This document shows, piece after piece, positions 26,041-38,205 of a stretch of DNA of 64,000 nucleotides. The notes beneath the pieces are model-generated. The model did no database searches. It saw only the letters and a list, made by a program, of their open reading frames with translations, and was not told the DNA's origin. The stretch lies in NCBI GenBank assembly GCA_964597315.1, contig CAZQXD010000014.1, forward strand, positions 12,011 to 76,010. The letters are read 5' to 3'. Made by a program: the position numbers and the translations under genes. This DNA is from CAZQXD01 sp964597315 (lineage in GTDB: Bacteria; Pseudomonadota; Gammaproteobacteria; Competibacterales; Competibacteraceae). The first letter of the stretch is position 1; each line of letters begins with the position of its first letter.

Positions 26041-27480
26041 CTACTGCCCCGCCTGGGGGTGGCCCGTGGGCGGCGATACCGGCTCGAACAGTGTTTCCAG
26101 CAGCGCCGGGTCCTCGAACTGACGCCGACCCACGAAGGCCACGGCGTGATGCCCTCGTTCCCGCATGGTCCCCGGCGAAGGAACGCCCATGGGCCAGAGC
26201 AGCCAGCGTTCCAGCCGTTCGCTGCCGGATACCAGGCCATCGGCGTCAAATAGCCCGCGTCGCCCGCCCCCCGCCACGGGAGTGGCATACAGCTCCGTAT
26301 AGTTCCGCCACAGCCAGGGGGTCCCCGAGGGCTGGTCGGCGTACACCTGTATTAGATAATGACTGCCCGAAGTCAGGCGCAACACCAGCCGTTGCCCTGG
26401 GCCGGGCCGTGGGAGCGGCTGGGGGAGCAGGGGGAGTTCCGGCAGGGCCCGGGCCGCTGCCCGCAAGCGCAGCCGGGGACCAGGGAAAAACAGATGATAG
26501 CAGCCGCAGGGGTGGATGCTGTCGTACACCAGCGGTGCGCCGTCCTCGTCCAGAGTGACCCGCCACAGCAGCCCGTCCAGGGGACCGCCCAGAATATCCA
26601 GGGGGCCGCTCCGAGGCCGACCGGCGAACCAGATCAGATAATTCAGTTGCGCCAGTGTTCGGCCCCGCCAGCGGGTCCAGGACAGATACCCATAGACTGT
26701 CGGCGTGGTCGGGTCCACCGTGGGCCGGTCTCCTACCCAGACTGGTCGGCCCGGTAGGTCGAAATCCCCCAGAGTGTCGATTTCGAACACCGGGGCGTGG
26801 GCCGCGAACAGGGCGGCTAGGGGCAGGGACCGCTCCAGATGAGGCGGGGGCCTGAACGGAGTGGTGGATGGCGAAGGGGGGCGATAACGGATCAGCCGCC
26901 CTTGGGGTGGGGCCGGATCGGCGAAGGCCGCCAAGGTCTCTTGTTGGTAGCGGTCGATGCCATGGCTGACCGCCAGGGCGGTCAGGGGATATAAGCCCAA
27001 CACCCGGTTGAGCAACCGGTAATCAGAGGGGACTTTGGCCGCTTGGCGTAGGGCCGCCAAGCGGCGAGGATCGCCCAAATCCGCCCTGGCCAGCGTCTCG
27101 GCGCAATTTGCCAGGGCCAGGGGCAGGGGCTTTGGCGTAAGGGCGTCCAGCCGCTCCAGTGCTTCCAAGGGCAAGCTGGCCAGTTCCACTGCCCGGGCCT
27201 CCCGGTCCAATGCCGCCATGGCCCGCCACCAGCCGGTCGGCGTCACGGGCGCCGGGGCTTGATCCTGGACGTCGGCCAGATAGCGGTCCACCCGCAGATA
27301 GGGAAAGCCGGGTACCGGTCGGGGATACGAAGGCCGTATCCCGGCGCGATTCACCGTCGCGTCCACGGCGGCATAGAGATCCAGGCAGGCGGCAGCGTCT
27401 GGATTCCGGGGTGGTGGCGGCAGGGTTGCGCAACCGGCCATGGCCACGATCAGGATTAAAACAGCCGGTATCAGGGGCAT
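26041..27480 (-). CDS. Uncharacterised lipoprotein with a Cys/His motif
   Basis: A 479-residue protein with a signal peptide ending in the lipobox VAMAGC (Cys16 would be lipidated), followed by a proline-rich segment. No family is recognised with confidence. The body contains WTRWRGRTLAQLNYLIWFAGRP, then a compact HPCGCYHLFF motif that could bind a metal or form a disulfide, and a long C-terminal part ending FEPVSPPTGHPQAGQ. It is convergent with ligA, with 22 bases between stops, and divergent from the alpha-glucosidase gene. It is probably an envelope protein. The motif residues are inside a predicted beta-rich region, so an enzymatic role is possible but unsupported. Confidence 0.65.
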   Translation of the reverse strand: MPLIPAVLILIVAMAGCATLPPPPRNPDAAACLDLYAAVDATVNRAGIRPSYPRPVPGFPYLRVDRYLADVQDQAPAPVTPTGWWRAMAALDREARAVELASLPLEALERLDALTPKPLPLALANCAETLARADLGDPRRLAALRQAAKVPSDYRLLNRVLGLYPLTALAVSHGIDRYQQETLAAFADPAPPQGRLIRYRPPSPSTTPFRPPPHLERSLPLAALFAAHAPVFEIDTLGDFDLPGRPVWVGDRPTVDPTTPTVYGYLSWTRWRGRTLAQLNYLIWFAGRPRSGPLDILGGPLDGLLWRVTLDEDGAPLVYDSIHPCGCYHLFFPGPRLRLRAAARALPELPLLPQPLPRPGPGQRLVLRLTSGSHYLIQVYADQPSGTPWLWRNYTELYATPVAGGGRRGLFDADGLVSGSERLERWLLWPMGVPSPGTMRERGHHAVAFVGRRQFEDPALLETLFEPVSPPTGHPQAGQ

Positions 27481-27588
27481 GGGGACGACAGTTCAGAGGG
27501 GTTTTCCGGTAGACCCCGTGGCGGGCCGGAAGTGCCTTGGGTCCTGAACTATGCTTGTTCCATCGTCAATCATACTCGGATCGTTACT

Positions 27589-29964
27589 ATGCGTTTTGGC
27601 AAACGGCTTCATCACCTGAACTTCGATTATGGCAAGCTACCGACTGTCACCGCCACCGGGGTGCGGCTGACCGGATCTTCCGGCGGCGCCGAGCTGCGCT
27701 GCGCGGAGATCACCGGCTTTTGTCTGCGGCTCAGCATCGACAACGACCAGGTGGCCCAAAAGCGCCAGTATTCCATGGGCATTCGCGAGGCCCACCGCCA
27801 GGGTCAACCAGTGCTACCCGCCGACGGCCTGCCCCGGTTCCATTGTGGAGCTGGACATGTGGATTGCCAGGGGGCCGGGTTGCGGGTGGAGTTGGCCGAA
27901 GGGGGTGTGCTGGAAACCCTGGAACAGGGGCTGGGCTGGAATGGCGAGCAATTGATTCTGAACTTCAGGGCGGAGGCGGTGAGCGGTGTGTACGGCGCCG
28001 GGGAACGCACCCGCAAGCTCAACAAAAGCGGCGACAGCCTGGACTTCTGGAACGTGGATGTGGTGGCCGAGCATCCCAACAGTTATCAGCGGGACGACTA
28101 CGACCCGGCTTATGTGTCCATTCCCTTGTTGATCCTCAAGACCGCCGATGCCTATTTCGGGCTGTATTTCGACAACCCGGGCCGGGCGCTGCTCGACGTG
28201 GGCAACACCCGGCCCGGCGTACTCTGCTACCAGTCCCTGGCCGGTAATACCGAGTTGTATATTATCAATGGTCCTACCCTGCGCAACGTGGTGCGCAATT
28301 TCACGGAACTCACCGGGCGTCACGAACTCCCGCCCCTCTGGGCGCTGGGCTATCACCAGTGTCGTTGGGGCTATCAGACCGAGGCCGAATTCCTGGAACT
28401 CAAAGACCAGTTCGCCCGCCACGATATCCCGGTCAGTGTGCTTTGGCACGATATCGACTATATGGACGGCTACCGGGTGTTCACCTGGAACCGGGACGAA
28501 TTCCCCGACCCGGCCCGCTTGGGGACCACCTTAAAAGCCGCCCATATCCACTCAGTGGCCATCGTCGATCCTGGGGTGAAACTGGACCCAGGCTACCCGG
28601 TCTACGATGACGGCCAGCGCCAGAACGCGTTCTGTAAAACCAACAGCGGCAAAGACTTCGTGGGCGTGGTCTGGCCTGGGGATACGGTATTCCCAGACTT
28701 TAGCCGCCCGTCGGCGCGGGACTGGTGGGCGGGCTGGTTAGGGCGGTTTCTGAGCGAGGGGGCGGTGGACGGAGCCTGGCTGGATATGAACGAGCCGGCC
28801 ACCGTGGCCATCCATGAGGACGATATGCTATTCGAAAACGGTACTGTCCCCCATCACCGCTACCATAACCAGTACGGTCTGCTCATGGCCATGGCCTCCC
28901 GGGGGGCATTCGATGAGCGCACCCGGCCGTTTCTACTGACCCGCTCCGCCTTTACGGGCATCCAACGCTACGCCGCCGTGTGGACTGGGGACAATTGCAG
29001 CAACTGGGGGCATTTACGGATGACCATTCCCGCCACCCTCAATCTGGGCCTGTCTGGGGTGGCCTTCAATGGCCCGGATGTGGGCGGCTTTATGGGCCAT
29101 ACCACCCCGGAACTGCTGAGCCGTTGGTACCAGGCGGGGTTTCTGTTCCCGTTTTTCCGCAACCACTCCATGCGCGACTCCAAGACCCAGGAGCCATGGC
29201 AGTTCGGAGACGAGTGCCTGGGCATCGCCCGGGACGCCATCCACACCCGCTACCGGCTGTTGCCCTATATCTATACGCTGTTTTTCGAACACTGGCTCAC
29301 CGGCGACCCGGTATTGCGGCCCCTGCTCTACGAATTCGATGGGGAGGAGCTGGAAAACCTGGACGAGCAGTACTTATTGGGCGATGCGTTGATGGCCGCC
29401 CCCATCGTCCACGGGGAAGGGACCGACCGGGTGGTGGTGCGGGACGGGGTAAAGCGACATCTGCGCTATATCACTTTTCCGCCCGGCTGGTGGTACGACC
29501 TCAACCGCGGCGCCTGGCTCCAGGGCGGCGGTACCCAGCCCTATGCCGCAGCCCTGGACGAAACCCCCTTATTCGCCCGGGACGGGGCCGCCATTCCCTG
29601 GTATCCGGGACCGCTGACCAACGGTCGCATGGATTGGGACCGCTTGGAACTGCACCTGTTCAGCCGAGAGCAGCCCGCCAAGCTGACCCTGTATCTCGAT
29701 GATCGGGAGAGTCGGGATTATCTGCATGGGGCCTATGGCATCGTCCATGTGACGGCCACGGTAGGGGGCGGGAGGCTGCGTTTGCAGATTGATGAAGAAG
29801 GCAATTATCCCAAGGGCGCCGTGGCTTTCACGCCGGTGCTGTACGGCCACGACGGGGTGGCCGATGTCGAGATACGCCTGAACGGCGAGGCGCGAACCCT
29901 GGCTCTGAAAGACGCCACCCGGCGCTGGCTGGGCAAGGAACTGCCCGTGTCGGCGGGCGGCTAA
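27589..29964 (+). CDS. Glycoside hydrolase family 31 alpha-glucosidase
   Basis: A 791-residue GH31 enzyme. The N-terminal beta-sandwich includes GVYGAGERTRKLNKSGDS; the catalytic barrel has WALGYHQCRWGYQTE, HDIDYMDGYRVFTWN, the nucleophile D399 in DGAWLDMNEPA, the WTGDNCSNWGHL strand and the GPDVGGFMG loop close to the acid/base. FRNHSMRD follows. It cleaves terminal alpha-linked glucose from oligosaccharides or glucans. No signal peptide is seen, so it acts in the cytoplasm. The ATG at 27589 gives MRFGKRLHHLNF; the upstream in-frame codon at 27532 would add 19 non-family residues. It converges on glycogen phosphorylase, consistent with joint alpha-glucan use. Confidence 0.92.
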   Translation: MRFGKRLHHLNFDYGKLPTVTATGVRLTGSSGGAELRCAEITGFCLRLSIDNDQVAQKRQYSMGIREAHRQGQPVLPADGLPRFHCGAGHVDCQGAGLRVELAEGGVLETLEQGLGWNGEQLILNFRAEAVSGVYGAGERTRKLNKSGDSLDFWNVDVVAEHPNSYQRDDYDPAYVSIPLLILKTADAYFGLYFDNPGRALLDVGNTRPGVLCYQSLAGNTELYIINGPTLRNVVRNFTELTGRHELPPLWALGYHQCRWGYQTEAEFLELKDQFARHDIPVSVLWHDIDYMDGYRVFTWNRDEFPDPARLGTTLKAAHIHSVAIVDPGVKLDPGYPVYDDGQRQNAFCKTNSGKDFVGVVWPGDTVFPDFSRPSARDWWAGWLGRFLSEGAVDGAWLDMNEPATVAIHEDDMLFENGTVPHHRYHNQYGLLMAMASRGAFDERTRPFLLTRSAFTGIQRYAAVWTGDNCSNWGHLRMTIPATLNLGLSGVAFNGPDVGGFMGHTTPELLSRWYQAGFLFPFFRNHSMRDSKTQEPWQFGDECLGIARDAIHTRYRLLPYIYTLFFEHWLTGDPVLRPLLYEFDGEELENLDEQYLLGDALMAAPIVHGEGTDRVVVRDGVKRHLRYITFPPGWWYDLNRGAWLQGGGTQPYAAALDETPLFARDGAAIPWYPGPLTNGRMDWDRLELHLFSREQPAKLTLYLDDRESRDYLHGAYGIVHVTATVGGGRLRLQIDEEGNYPKGAVAFTPVLYGHDGVADVEIRLNGEARTLALKDATRRWLGKELPVSAGG

Positions 29965-29969
29965 GGGAT

Positions 29970-30014
29970 GGCCCCACGCCCACGGCGGTGTGATTGGCCG
30001 TGGGCGTGGGGGCC
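29970..30014. terminator. Very strong bidirectional hairpin between GH31 and glgP
   Basis: GGCCCCACGCCCACGGC (29970-29986) pairs with GCCGTGGGCGTGGGGGCC (29997-30014), giving a 17-bp GC-rich stem with one bulged G and a 10-base loop. It fills the whole space between the two convergent stop codons. Confidence 0.85.
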
Positions 30015-30019
30015 TGGAG

Positions 30020-32542
<2,523 letters not shown>

Positions 32543-32709
32543 GGTTCATTCCGGGAGAGGCTGTCGGTCGGAAGAGGAGAGGGCCGCGATGCCTCGTAAT
32601 AAATACGATACACCCCGAAATTTCGAGTATAAACCATGAGCGCGGGGCTGGGGGAACCCTAGGCCGTGCCCCCGGGGTTGGGGGCTGCTAGGAAAAGCGG
32701 CCTATCGGT

Positions 32710-34572
32710 ATGAAATCGGCCTTCACTGTACTCTTCTGGAGAGTCATTACGGTGTCACACGCGGCTTCTTCAAGCGGCCCTGGCAAGAATAACCAAGCCT
32801 ACCACAAGCCCGGACTGCGCAGTTTACGAACCCTGCTGGCCATAAGCTTTGGCGCCTTCACCCTGGCCCTGGCTCTGGTCTTGTCCCTGATGATGGGAGA
32901 GAACTCCTTTCGACAAGTGGAAAAGCAAATCGGTCTGTCCCTGGCGGAGTTGGCTTTCCGGGTGCAGGATCGCCTGGGCGGGGGCGTGGTCGAGCGGTTG
33001 AAAGCCCTACAACTGGCCGCCGGTCTGGCCGGTCCGCCGCCCGAAGACCAGGACGGACGGCGGCTGTGGCTAGCTCGGCTCGAAGCCATGCTGGTGGATT
33101 TCGACACGGTCGGTTACGCCGATGGGGATGGACGCTTGCTGGTCAGCGGCGACGGACAGGGGGACGGCCTGGATGTGAGTCATCTGGCTTGGTTTTTGGA
33201 GGGACAAAACGATCCCTATGTGGGCGAGCCGGGAGCGTTATGGCTGGCCGCCGAATCGCCGCCGTTGCTGGATTTGGCGGTGCCTTTGCCCGGTCCCGAT
33301 GGGGATTCGGCGGGGGTGTTGTGGGCTTGTCTCAGCCGATCTTGGGTCTCGGAGATTGAGCAGGTAGTGCTAAAACCCCTGGGGCGGCGGGTGCAGATGG
33401 ACTTACTGATGTTGAATTATGGGGGCGAGGTGCTGTTGGGACCGGAGCAACTGCAAGGCAAGACACTTGATTTGCCCAGCATCCGCTCGGCGCGGCTGGG
33501 CGCAAGTGGTTATCGGGTAGAGGCGTGGCCAGATGGAAAAACCTATCTCATCGGTCACAGCCGTAGCAACCGCTATGGAGGCCAGCTTGGATTAGGCTGG
33601 CTCATACTGGTGCGCCAGGATCTGGACATCGCCTATTCTCCGGCCCGCCAGTTGCAGACCCAGGTGCTGGGCGGCGGCGTGGTGCTGGGTTTGGTGTTCG
33701 CCCTACTCGGGTGGCTGCTGGCCAGATATATCACCAGGCCCCTGCTGGTGATCGCCCGGGCGGCGGATCGCATCCGCCGGGGGGATAACACGGTGCGTAT
33801 TCCTTTGCTGCATGGGTTTTCGGAACTCAAGGTCTTGTCCCATTCCCTGAATACCTTAGTGTCCAATCTGACCTTTCATGAAGGGGAGTTGGCGCGCCTC
33901 AATACTGATCTGGAACGCCGGGTACACCAGCGCACCCAGCAGTTGCAGTTGATCAACGAGACCCTGGAAAAGGAAATTACCGATCGGCGCCGGGCGGAGC
34001 GGGAGCGGGAGCAATTGATCGCCGAGTTGCAAACCTTGGCCGAAACCGATGCCTTGACCGGCGTCCTCAATCGCCGGGCTTTTTTTCTGCGGGGAGAGGG
34101 GGAACTGAGCCGCGCCCAGCGCCTGAATCGCTCTCTTGCGATGCTGATGCTGGATATCGACCATTTCAAGGGAGTCAACGATACCTACGGCCATGGGGTG
34201 GGGGATCAGGTCATCAAGATGGTGGCCAAGTGCTGCCGGGCCACCCTGCGGGAGTTTGATCTGGTGGGGCGCTACGGCGGCGAGGAGTTCTCTGTCCTGC
34301 TGTTGGAAGTGGACAACGACGCCGCCCACTGGGTGGCCGAACGGCTGCGCATGGCAATACAGAATCAAATCCTGACCATTAAGGGAGGACAGCTATCGGT
34401 GACCGTGAGCCTGGGACTGGCCGGACTAAGCTCATCCACCGCCGATTTGGCCGGCCTGTTGCACAGAGCCGACCAGGCGCTGTATCAGGCCAAGCGCACG
34501 GGGCGCAATCGGGTGGTGGTATTCCAGGCGGACGCGGAGAACCCGTCGGGCGACCACCTGGCCAGTGGTTGA
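32710..34572 (+). CDS. Membrane-bound diguanylate cyclase with periplasmic sensor and HAMP
   Basis: A 620-residue signalling protein. A first membrane segment (about 40-66) and a second (about 312-336) enclose a periplasmic sensor, followed by HAMP (ARYITRPLLVIARAADRIRR), a coiled coil (about 385-435) and a GGDEF domain. The active site GGEEF is at 523-527, preceded by a complete inhibitory I-site RxxD (REFD, 514-517), so c-di-GMP synthesis with product inhibition is predicted. No EAL domain is present. The start is uncertain: an internal GTG about 14 codons later would give a more usual N-terminus. It is divergent from glgP. The 208 bases after its stop hold no gene. Confidence 0.9.
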   Translation: MKSAFTVLFWRVITVSHAASSSGPGKNNQAYHKPGLRSLRTLLAISFGAFTLALALVLSLMMGENSFRQVEKQIGLSLAELAFRVQDRLGGGVVERLKALQLAAGLAGPPPEDQDGRRLWLARLEAMLVDFDTVGYADGDGRLLVSGDGQGDGLDVSHLAWFLEGQNDPYVGEPGALWLAAESPPLLDLAVPLPGPDGDSAGVLWACLSRSWVSEIEQVVLKPLGRRVQMDLLMLNYGGEVLLGPEQLQGKTLDLPSIRSARLGASGYRVEAWPDGKTYLIGHSRSNRYGGQLGLGWLILVRQDLDIAYSPARQLQTQVLGGGVVLGLVFALLGWLLARYITRPLLVIARAADRIRRGDNTVRIPLLHGFSELKVLSHSLNTLVSNLTFHEGELARLNTDLERRVHQRTQQLQLINETLEKEITDRRRAEREREQLIAELQTLAETDALTGVLNRRAFFLRGEGELSRAQRLNRSLAMLMLDIDHFKGVNDTYGHGVGDQVIKMVAKCCRATLREFDLVGRYGGEEFSVLLLEVDNDAAHWVAERLRMAIQNQILTIKGGQLSVTVSLGLAGLSSSTADLAGLLHRADQALYQAKRTGRNRVVVFQADAENPSGDHLASG

Positions 34573-34780
34573 GTCCGGGGGCTGTTCGGGAAGTTGAACC
34601 CCGTTAAGGGGCTGATGGGTTGCGTGATGTGGAATATTGCACCCCAGTGACCCTAAATCCAACACAGCATGGCCGGTAAAATGTCCCTATAGTCCATTGC
34701 AACGGATGTGGTGGGAGATAGGGATATCCTCACCGGGCAAGGATGCCACTTACCCCCCAAAATAGCCTGGACAGCCCGAG

Positions 34781-36901
34781 TCAAGGCGCGAGGGGTGGAG
34801 TCGGGCTTGGCTCCACCCACTGTCCCGGCGCCACGGCTTTGTCATCGTGCGCCACCTCCACATTCAGGGGCGAGGCGTCCACAGGCCACTGGCCTTTCGC
34901 TAGGTTACCGGCCTCTTCACCGGTGAATACCAGAAAACTGTAACGCCCATAGTGGGGGAGTTTGCGACCGAGAGCCGGCAGGGCGCCGGGAGGCGCTCCC
35001 ATCCAGGCCAGGGCGTGTTCGGATCGAGGTTCGGGGCGGGTGACCAGCATCACGGCATAGCCTTCCCGGCTATAAGACTGGCCCTCCAGCCGCACTCTGG
35101 CGGCGTCAAACGCCACTCCACGAGGGGCAAGAGTCTCGGCCAAGCGCGGCAGATGCCGGTTCTCCCAGCCCAACAGCCATACGCTACGGTCGGCGGGCAG
35201 GGAGTCCAGTTCAGTATCCAAAACAGACTCCACGGTTCGGCCCGCCGACCAGGCGTCGGCAAAGCGTTGGTAAGCATCCCGAGCGGGAGGCGGCGCACTC
35301 GTCGGCAACACCAGCAATAGCCGTTCCGCCCCCAATAGCTGGCTTAAGGCGGGGGGTATCTCGCCTCTATCCAGGCGACGCATCAGTTCAAACCAGGGAT
35401 CTATCCGCAGACGCCAGGGCCGGGCAGGTAGGGCTAGATCCAGGTCCAGCACCGCCGTGTCCATGGTCACCGTAGCCTGCCAGGGTGGGTCCTGGCCGTC
35501 GATCTGCACCGCCAGGGGCACCTCTAGGACGTAGGCTGGTCCCGGTTGGGTCTGGCGCAAGCGTCCGCTGAGTCGCCAGCTATCCCCCTCGGGTCGGGCC
35601 GTCACCCCCTCTATGCTCAAGGCTGGAGCGCCGCTGCGTTGTAGCCATTGTTTAAACCAGTTATCCAGGGTCAACCCCGAGACCGCTTCAAAGGCGGCTT
35701 CCAACTCGGCGAAGCCAGCGCGCCGAGAGAGCTGTTCGGCGTAGAATCGGCGCAAGCCCTGGATAAACAGTTTGTCTTTCAGGCGACGGCGCAGCATATG
35801 AAACACCATCAGTCCTTTGTCATAGCCCACCGCTTGGCTAGCCGGGTCGTGGCGGGCCTGAAAGCGGCCCAAGGGGAAGTCCCGGGCCTGGTGGGCATAA
35901 TCGGTGTACCGTTGCAGCGAATTACGCCGATGCTCGGCGCCCCGGCCCTCCCGCTCGCTGCTCAGATGGTCGGCCAGGTAAGCGGTCAGACCCTCCGTCC
36001 AGTTACCCGAGCTGGGGTCCTGATAGACGCCGTTTCCCCACCAGTTATGGAGGATTTCATGGGGATAGGAAGTATGAAGAATAAACGGCAGACGCAGCAC
36101 CCGGGGACCTAACAGGGTAAAAGACGGCATGCCGTAGCCGGTTTCCCAGAAGTTTTCCACCAGGGCGAATTTGTCATAGGCATAGGGACCGAGTAAGCGG
36201 CTGTAAAAGTCCAGATAGTAGGCGGTGACATCCAGATAGCGCCAAGCCAGTTCCGGGTCCGGTTGGCGCAGAAAAGCCATGCTCAGGGCCGGCTGATCGG
36301 CGCCGGTATATTCATGAAAGGGGGCAGCGATCAACCATATCGTCTCCTGGGGTCGGGTTTCCTCCCAGACCTCCGCGAACCCGGCTCGGGGGGACTGCTG
36401 GCGGCGTCGCCCCTGGCTGACCGAGCGCCAGCCCTCCGGCAACCGCGTCTCCAGACGCAAGGTGATCTGCTCATCACCGAAGCGGGGATACCAATGGCTG
36501 GCGTCCCCCAGGTATACGCCCAGGGACGACACCGGCGCGGCTGCGTCCACGGGCAGCCTCGGATAGCGGATCGGTCCTCCGTAGCTGAGGGTGACCTGGC
36601 GGCGGTCGGGCGGCAGGTCCAGGCAGAAGCGGTCCAGCCCCCCTGGATCGGTACGGCGGTTTTCCGGGCGGAGCATCACCTTGGGGTCATCAGTCTTGGG
36701 CCGTAGTCCCGGATGCAGACTCAGGCACAGGTTGTCCTGGGCTAGTTCGGGTGGCAGGTGCAGGGTGTCCACCACATGGATCAATCCCTGGTCCGGGTGT
36801 AGTTCCACCTGTAGCTCATGATGAACCAGGGGCGCGGCGGCAAACGCCTCCGGCCATTGGCACAGTGCGACCGATACCAGCAACGCCGCGAGACGGACCA
36901 C
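34781..36901 (-). CDS. M1-like (gluzincin) secreted metallopeptidase
   Basis: A 706-residue exported protein with a signal peptide (MVRLAALLVSVALCQWPEAFA). The zinc site is HEILH at 281-285 plus E303 in GNWTEGLTAY, the HExxH...E arrangement of M1 aminopeptidases; the upstream WETGYGMPSFTLLG takes the place of the usual GxMEN exopeptidase loop, so strict aminopeptidase activity is uncertain. A beta domain precedes it and a catalytic helical domain with GYDKGLMVFHMLRRRL follows. The last 200 residues form an additional unassigned region with a Rossmann-like LLLVLPTSAPP strand. It likely processes peptides in the periplasm. It is divergent from the ChaN-PDZ gene. Confidence 0.8.
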   Translation of the reverse strand: MVRLAALLVSVALCQWPEAFAAAPLVHHELQVELHPDQGLIHVVDTLHLPPELAQDNLCLSLHPGLRPKTDDPKVMLRPENRRTDPGGLDRFCLDLPPDRRQVTLSYGGPIRYPRLPVDAAAPVSSLGVYLGDASHWYPRFGDEQITLRLETRLPEGWRSVSQGRRRQQSPRAGFAEVWEETRPQETIWLIAAPFHEYTGADQPALSMAFLRQPDPELAWRYLDVTAYYLDFYSRLLGPYAYDKFALVENFWETGYGMPSFTLLGPRVLRLPFILHTSYPHEILHNWWGNGVYQDPSSGNWTEGLTAYLADHLSSEREGRGAEHRRNSLQRYTDYAHQARDFPLGRFQARHDPASQAVGYDKGLMVFHMLRRRLKDKLFIQGLRRFYAEQLSRRAGFAELEAAFEAVSGLTLDNWFKQWLQRSGAPALSIEGVTARPEGDSWRLSGRLRQTQPGPAYVLEVPLAVQIDGQDPPWQATVTMDTAVLDLDLALPARPWRLRIDPWFELMRRLDRGEIPPALSQLLGAERLLLVLPTSAPPPARDAYQRFADAWSAGRTVESVLDTELDSLPADRSVWLLGWENRHLPRLAETLAPRGVAFDAARVRLEGQSYSREGYAVMLVTRPEPRSEHALAWMGAPPGALPALGRKLPHYGRYSFLVFTGEEAGNLAKGQWPVDASPLNVEVAHDDKAVAPGQWVEPSPTPPLAP

Positions 36902-37052
36902 GCTTCTCTCTCCCTATCACCGCTGCCGCCACGGTGGGCAAACTTTCCACCGCCGCAGCAGTCTGTCACATTAAGTTCTTCAATTCTTGCTTGGACACCC
37001 GAGCCCGCGCCGCTGGGTTCGGGTTGGAGGCTACCCTAACAGGTTCTTATTA

Positions 37053-38198
37053 ATGATAGGCGCACCCCGAATTGTTCTGCTGCTGATTATACCGCTGGTC
37101 CTCATGGGTTCCCGCTGTGTGACTTCGCCCCCCGAACCAGGGGTGGTCGACGACGGTTTGCTGGTGTTGGACGGTGACCGCCGCCTGAGCCTGGAGGCCG
37201 TGTTGCCTCGGCTGGGGGAGAAGCGGGTGGTCTACGTGGGAGAACGCCACGACCGTTACGACCATCATCTCAACCAACTGGAGTTGATCCGCCAGTTACA
37301 TGGCCTGAAGCCTTATCTGGCCATTGGGCTGGAACAAATTCAGCAGCCTTTCCAGCCTTGGCTGGACGGCTATATATCCGGCGCGGTGGATGAGCGCACC
37401 TTGTTGGAAAAAGCCCAGTATTACCGGCGCTGGGGTTACGATTATCGCCTGTATCGACCGATTTTGCGCTACGCCCGGGAGCAGCGGATACCCCTAGTGG
37501 CGCTCAATGTCCCCACCGAAATCAGCCGTAAGGTCGCCGAGCGGGGATTGACGGGGCTGAGCGCGCCAGAACGGCTCTGGGCGCCCCAGGTGATTGATCG
37601 TTCCAACAAAGCCTACGAAGCTCGGTTGCGGGCCGTGTTTCAGCGGCATCCAGAAACCGCCACCGGCAACTTCCAGAATTTCCTTGAAACCCAGCTCTTG
37701 TGGGATGAGTCCATGGCGGAGCGCGCCGCGCGTTTTTTGCGGGAAAATCCCGAGCGCAGCCTGGTGGTGCTGGCGGGGGAGGGACATCTGCTGCATGGCT
37801 GGGGCATACCTAGCCGGGTGCGCCAGCGCCTGCCGGTGGAGTCGGCCATTGTGCTGCAACAGGACGCCGACCAAGAACCCGACCCCAGGGGAGCGGATTA
37901 TCTGCTGCTGACCCAGGAGCGGAGACTGCCACCCAGCGGTCGGCTGGGCGTGATTCTGGACAGCGCCGCCCAAGGAGTAGTGGCCCAGGATTTTATGGAC
38001 CCGAGCCCGGCCCAGGAGGCGGGTCTCCAAAGCCGCGACCGGATCATCGCCGTAGGTGGCCACCCGGTGGAGCAACTGACCGATTTGCGCCTGGCCCTGC
38101 AAGACCGTCACCCGGGGGAAACCGTATCGGTGACCGTGCAACGGCAGGGACAAGCTGGCGTGCGGCGCCACATGGAATTGCCGGTGACGCTGCACTAA
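37053..38198 (+). CDS. ChaN-like haem-binding protein with C-terminal PDZ domain
   Basis: A 381-residue protein: an N-terminal hydrophobic segment (IVLLLIIPLVLMGSRC), a ChaN/DUF399 domain (VVYVGERHDRYDHHLNQLELIRQL, IGLEQIQQPFQPWLDGYISG, then LVVLAGEGHLLHGWGIPSRV), and a C-terminal PDZ domain (about 290-381: GVILDSAAQGVVAQDFMDPSPAQEAGLQSRDRI). ChaN proteins bind haem and act in iron uptake; PDZ domains bind peptide C-termini. The cysteine after MGSR does not fit a lipobox, since -1 is Arg, so the N-terminus is more likely a signal anchor or cleavable signal. The ATG at 37053 is chosen because the upstream extension is unlike the family. Confidence 0.82.
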   Translation: MIGAPRIVLLLIIPLVLMGSRCVTSPPEPGVVDDGLLVLDGDRRLSLEAVLPRLGEKRVVYVGERHDRYDHHLNQLELIRQLHGLKPYLAIGLEQIQQPFQPWLDGYISGAVDERTLLEKAQYYRRWGYDYRLYRPILRYAREQRIPLVALNVPTEISRKVAERGLTGLSAPERLWAPQVIDRSNKAYEARLRAVFQRHPETATGNFQNFLETQLLWDESMAERAARFLRENPERSLVVLAGEGHLLHGWGIPSRVRQRLPVESAIVLQQDADQEPDPRGADYLLLTQERRLPPSGRLGVILDSAAQGVVAQDFMDPSPAQEAGLQSRDRIIAVGGHPVEQLTDLRLALQDRHPGETVSVTVQRQGQAGVRRHMELPVTLH

Positions 38199-38205
38199 AC
38201 CCCGG

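Noticed and set aside
34599..34611. CCCC/GGGG hairpin after the diguanylate cyclase gene as a terminator
   Set aside because: Only four base pairs and no T-run.
37053..37120. Lipobox in the ChaN-PDZ protein
   Set aside because: The residues before the cysteine (G-S-R) do not fit the lipobox, which needs Gly, Ala or Ser at -1.
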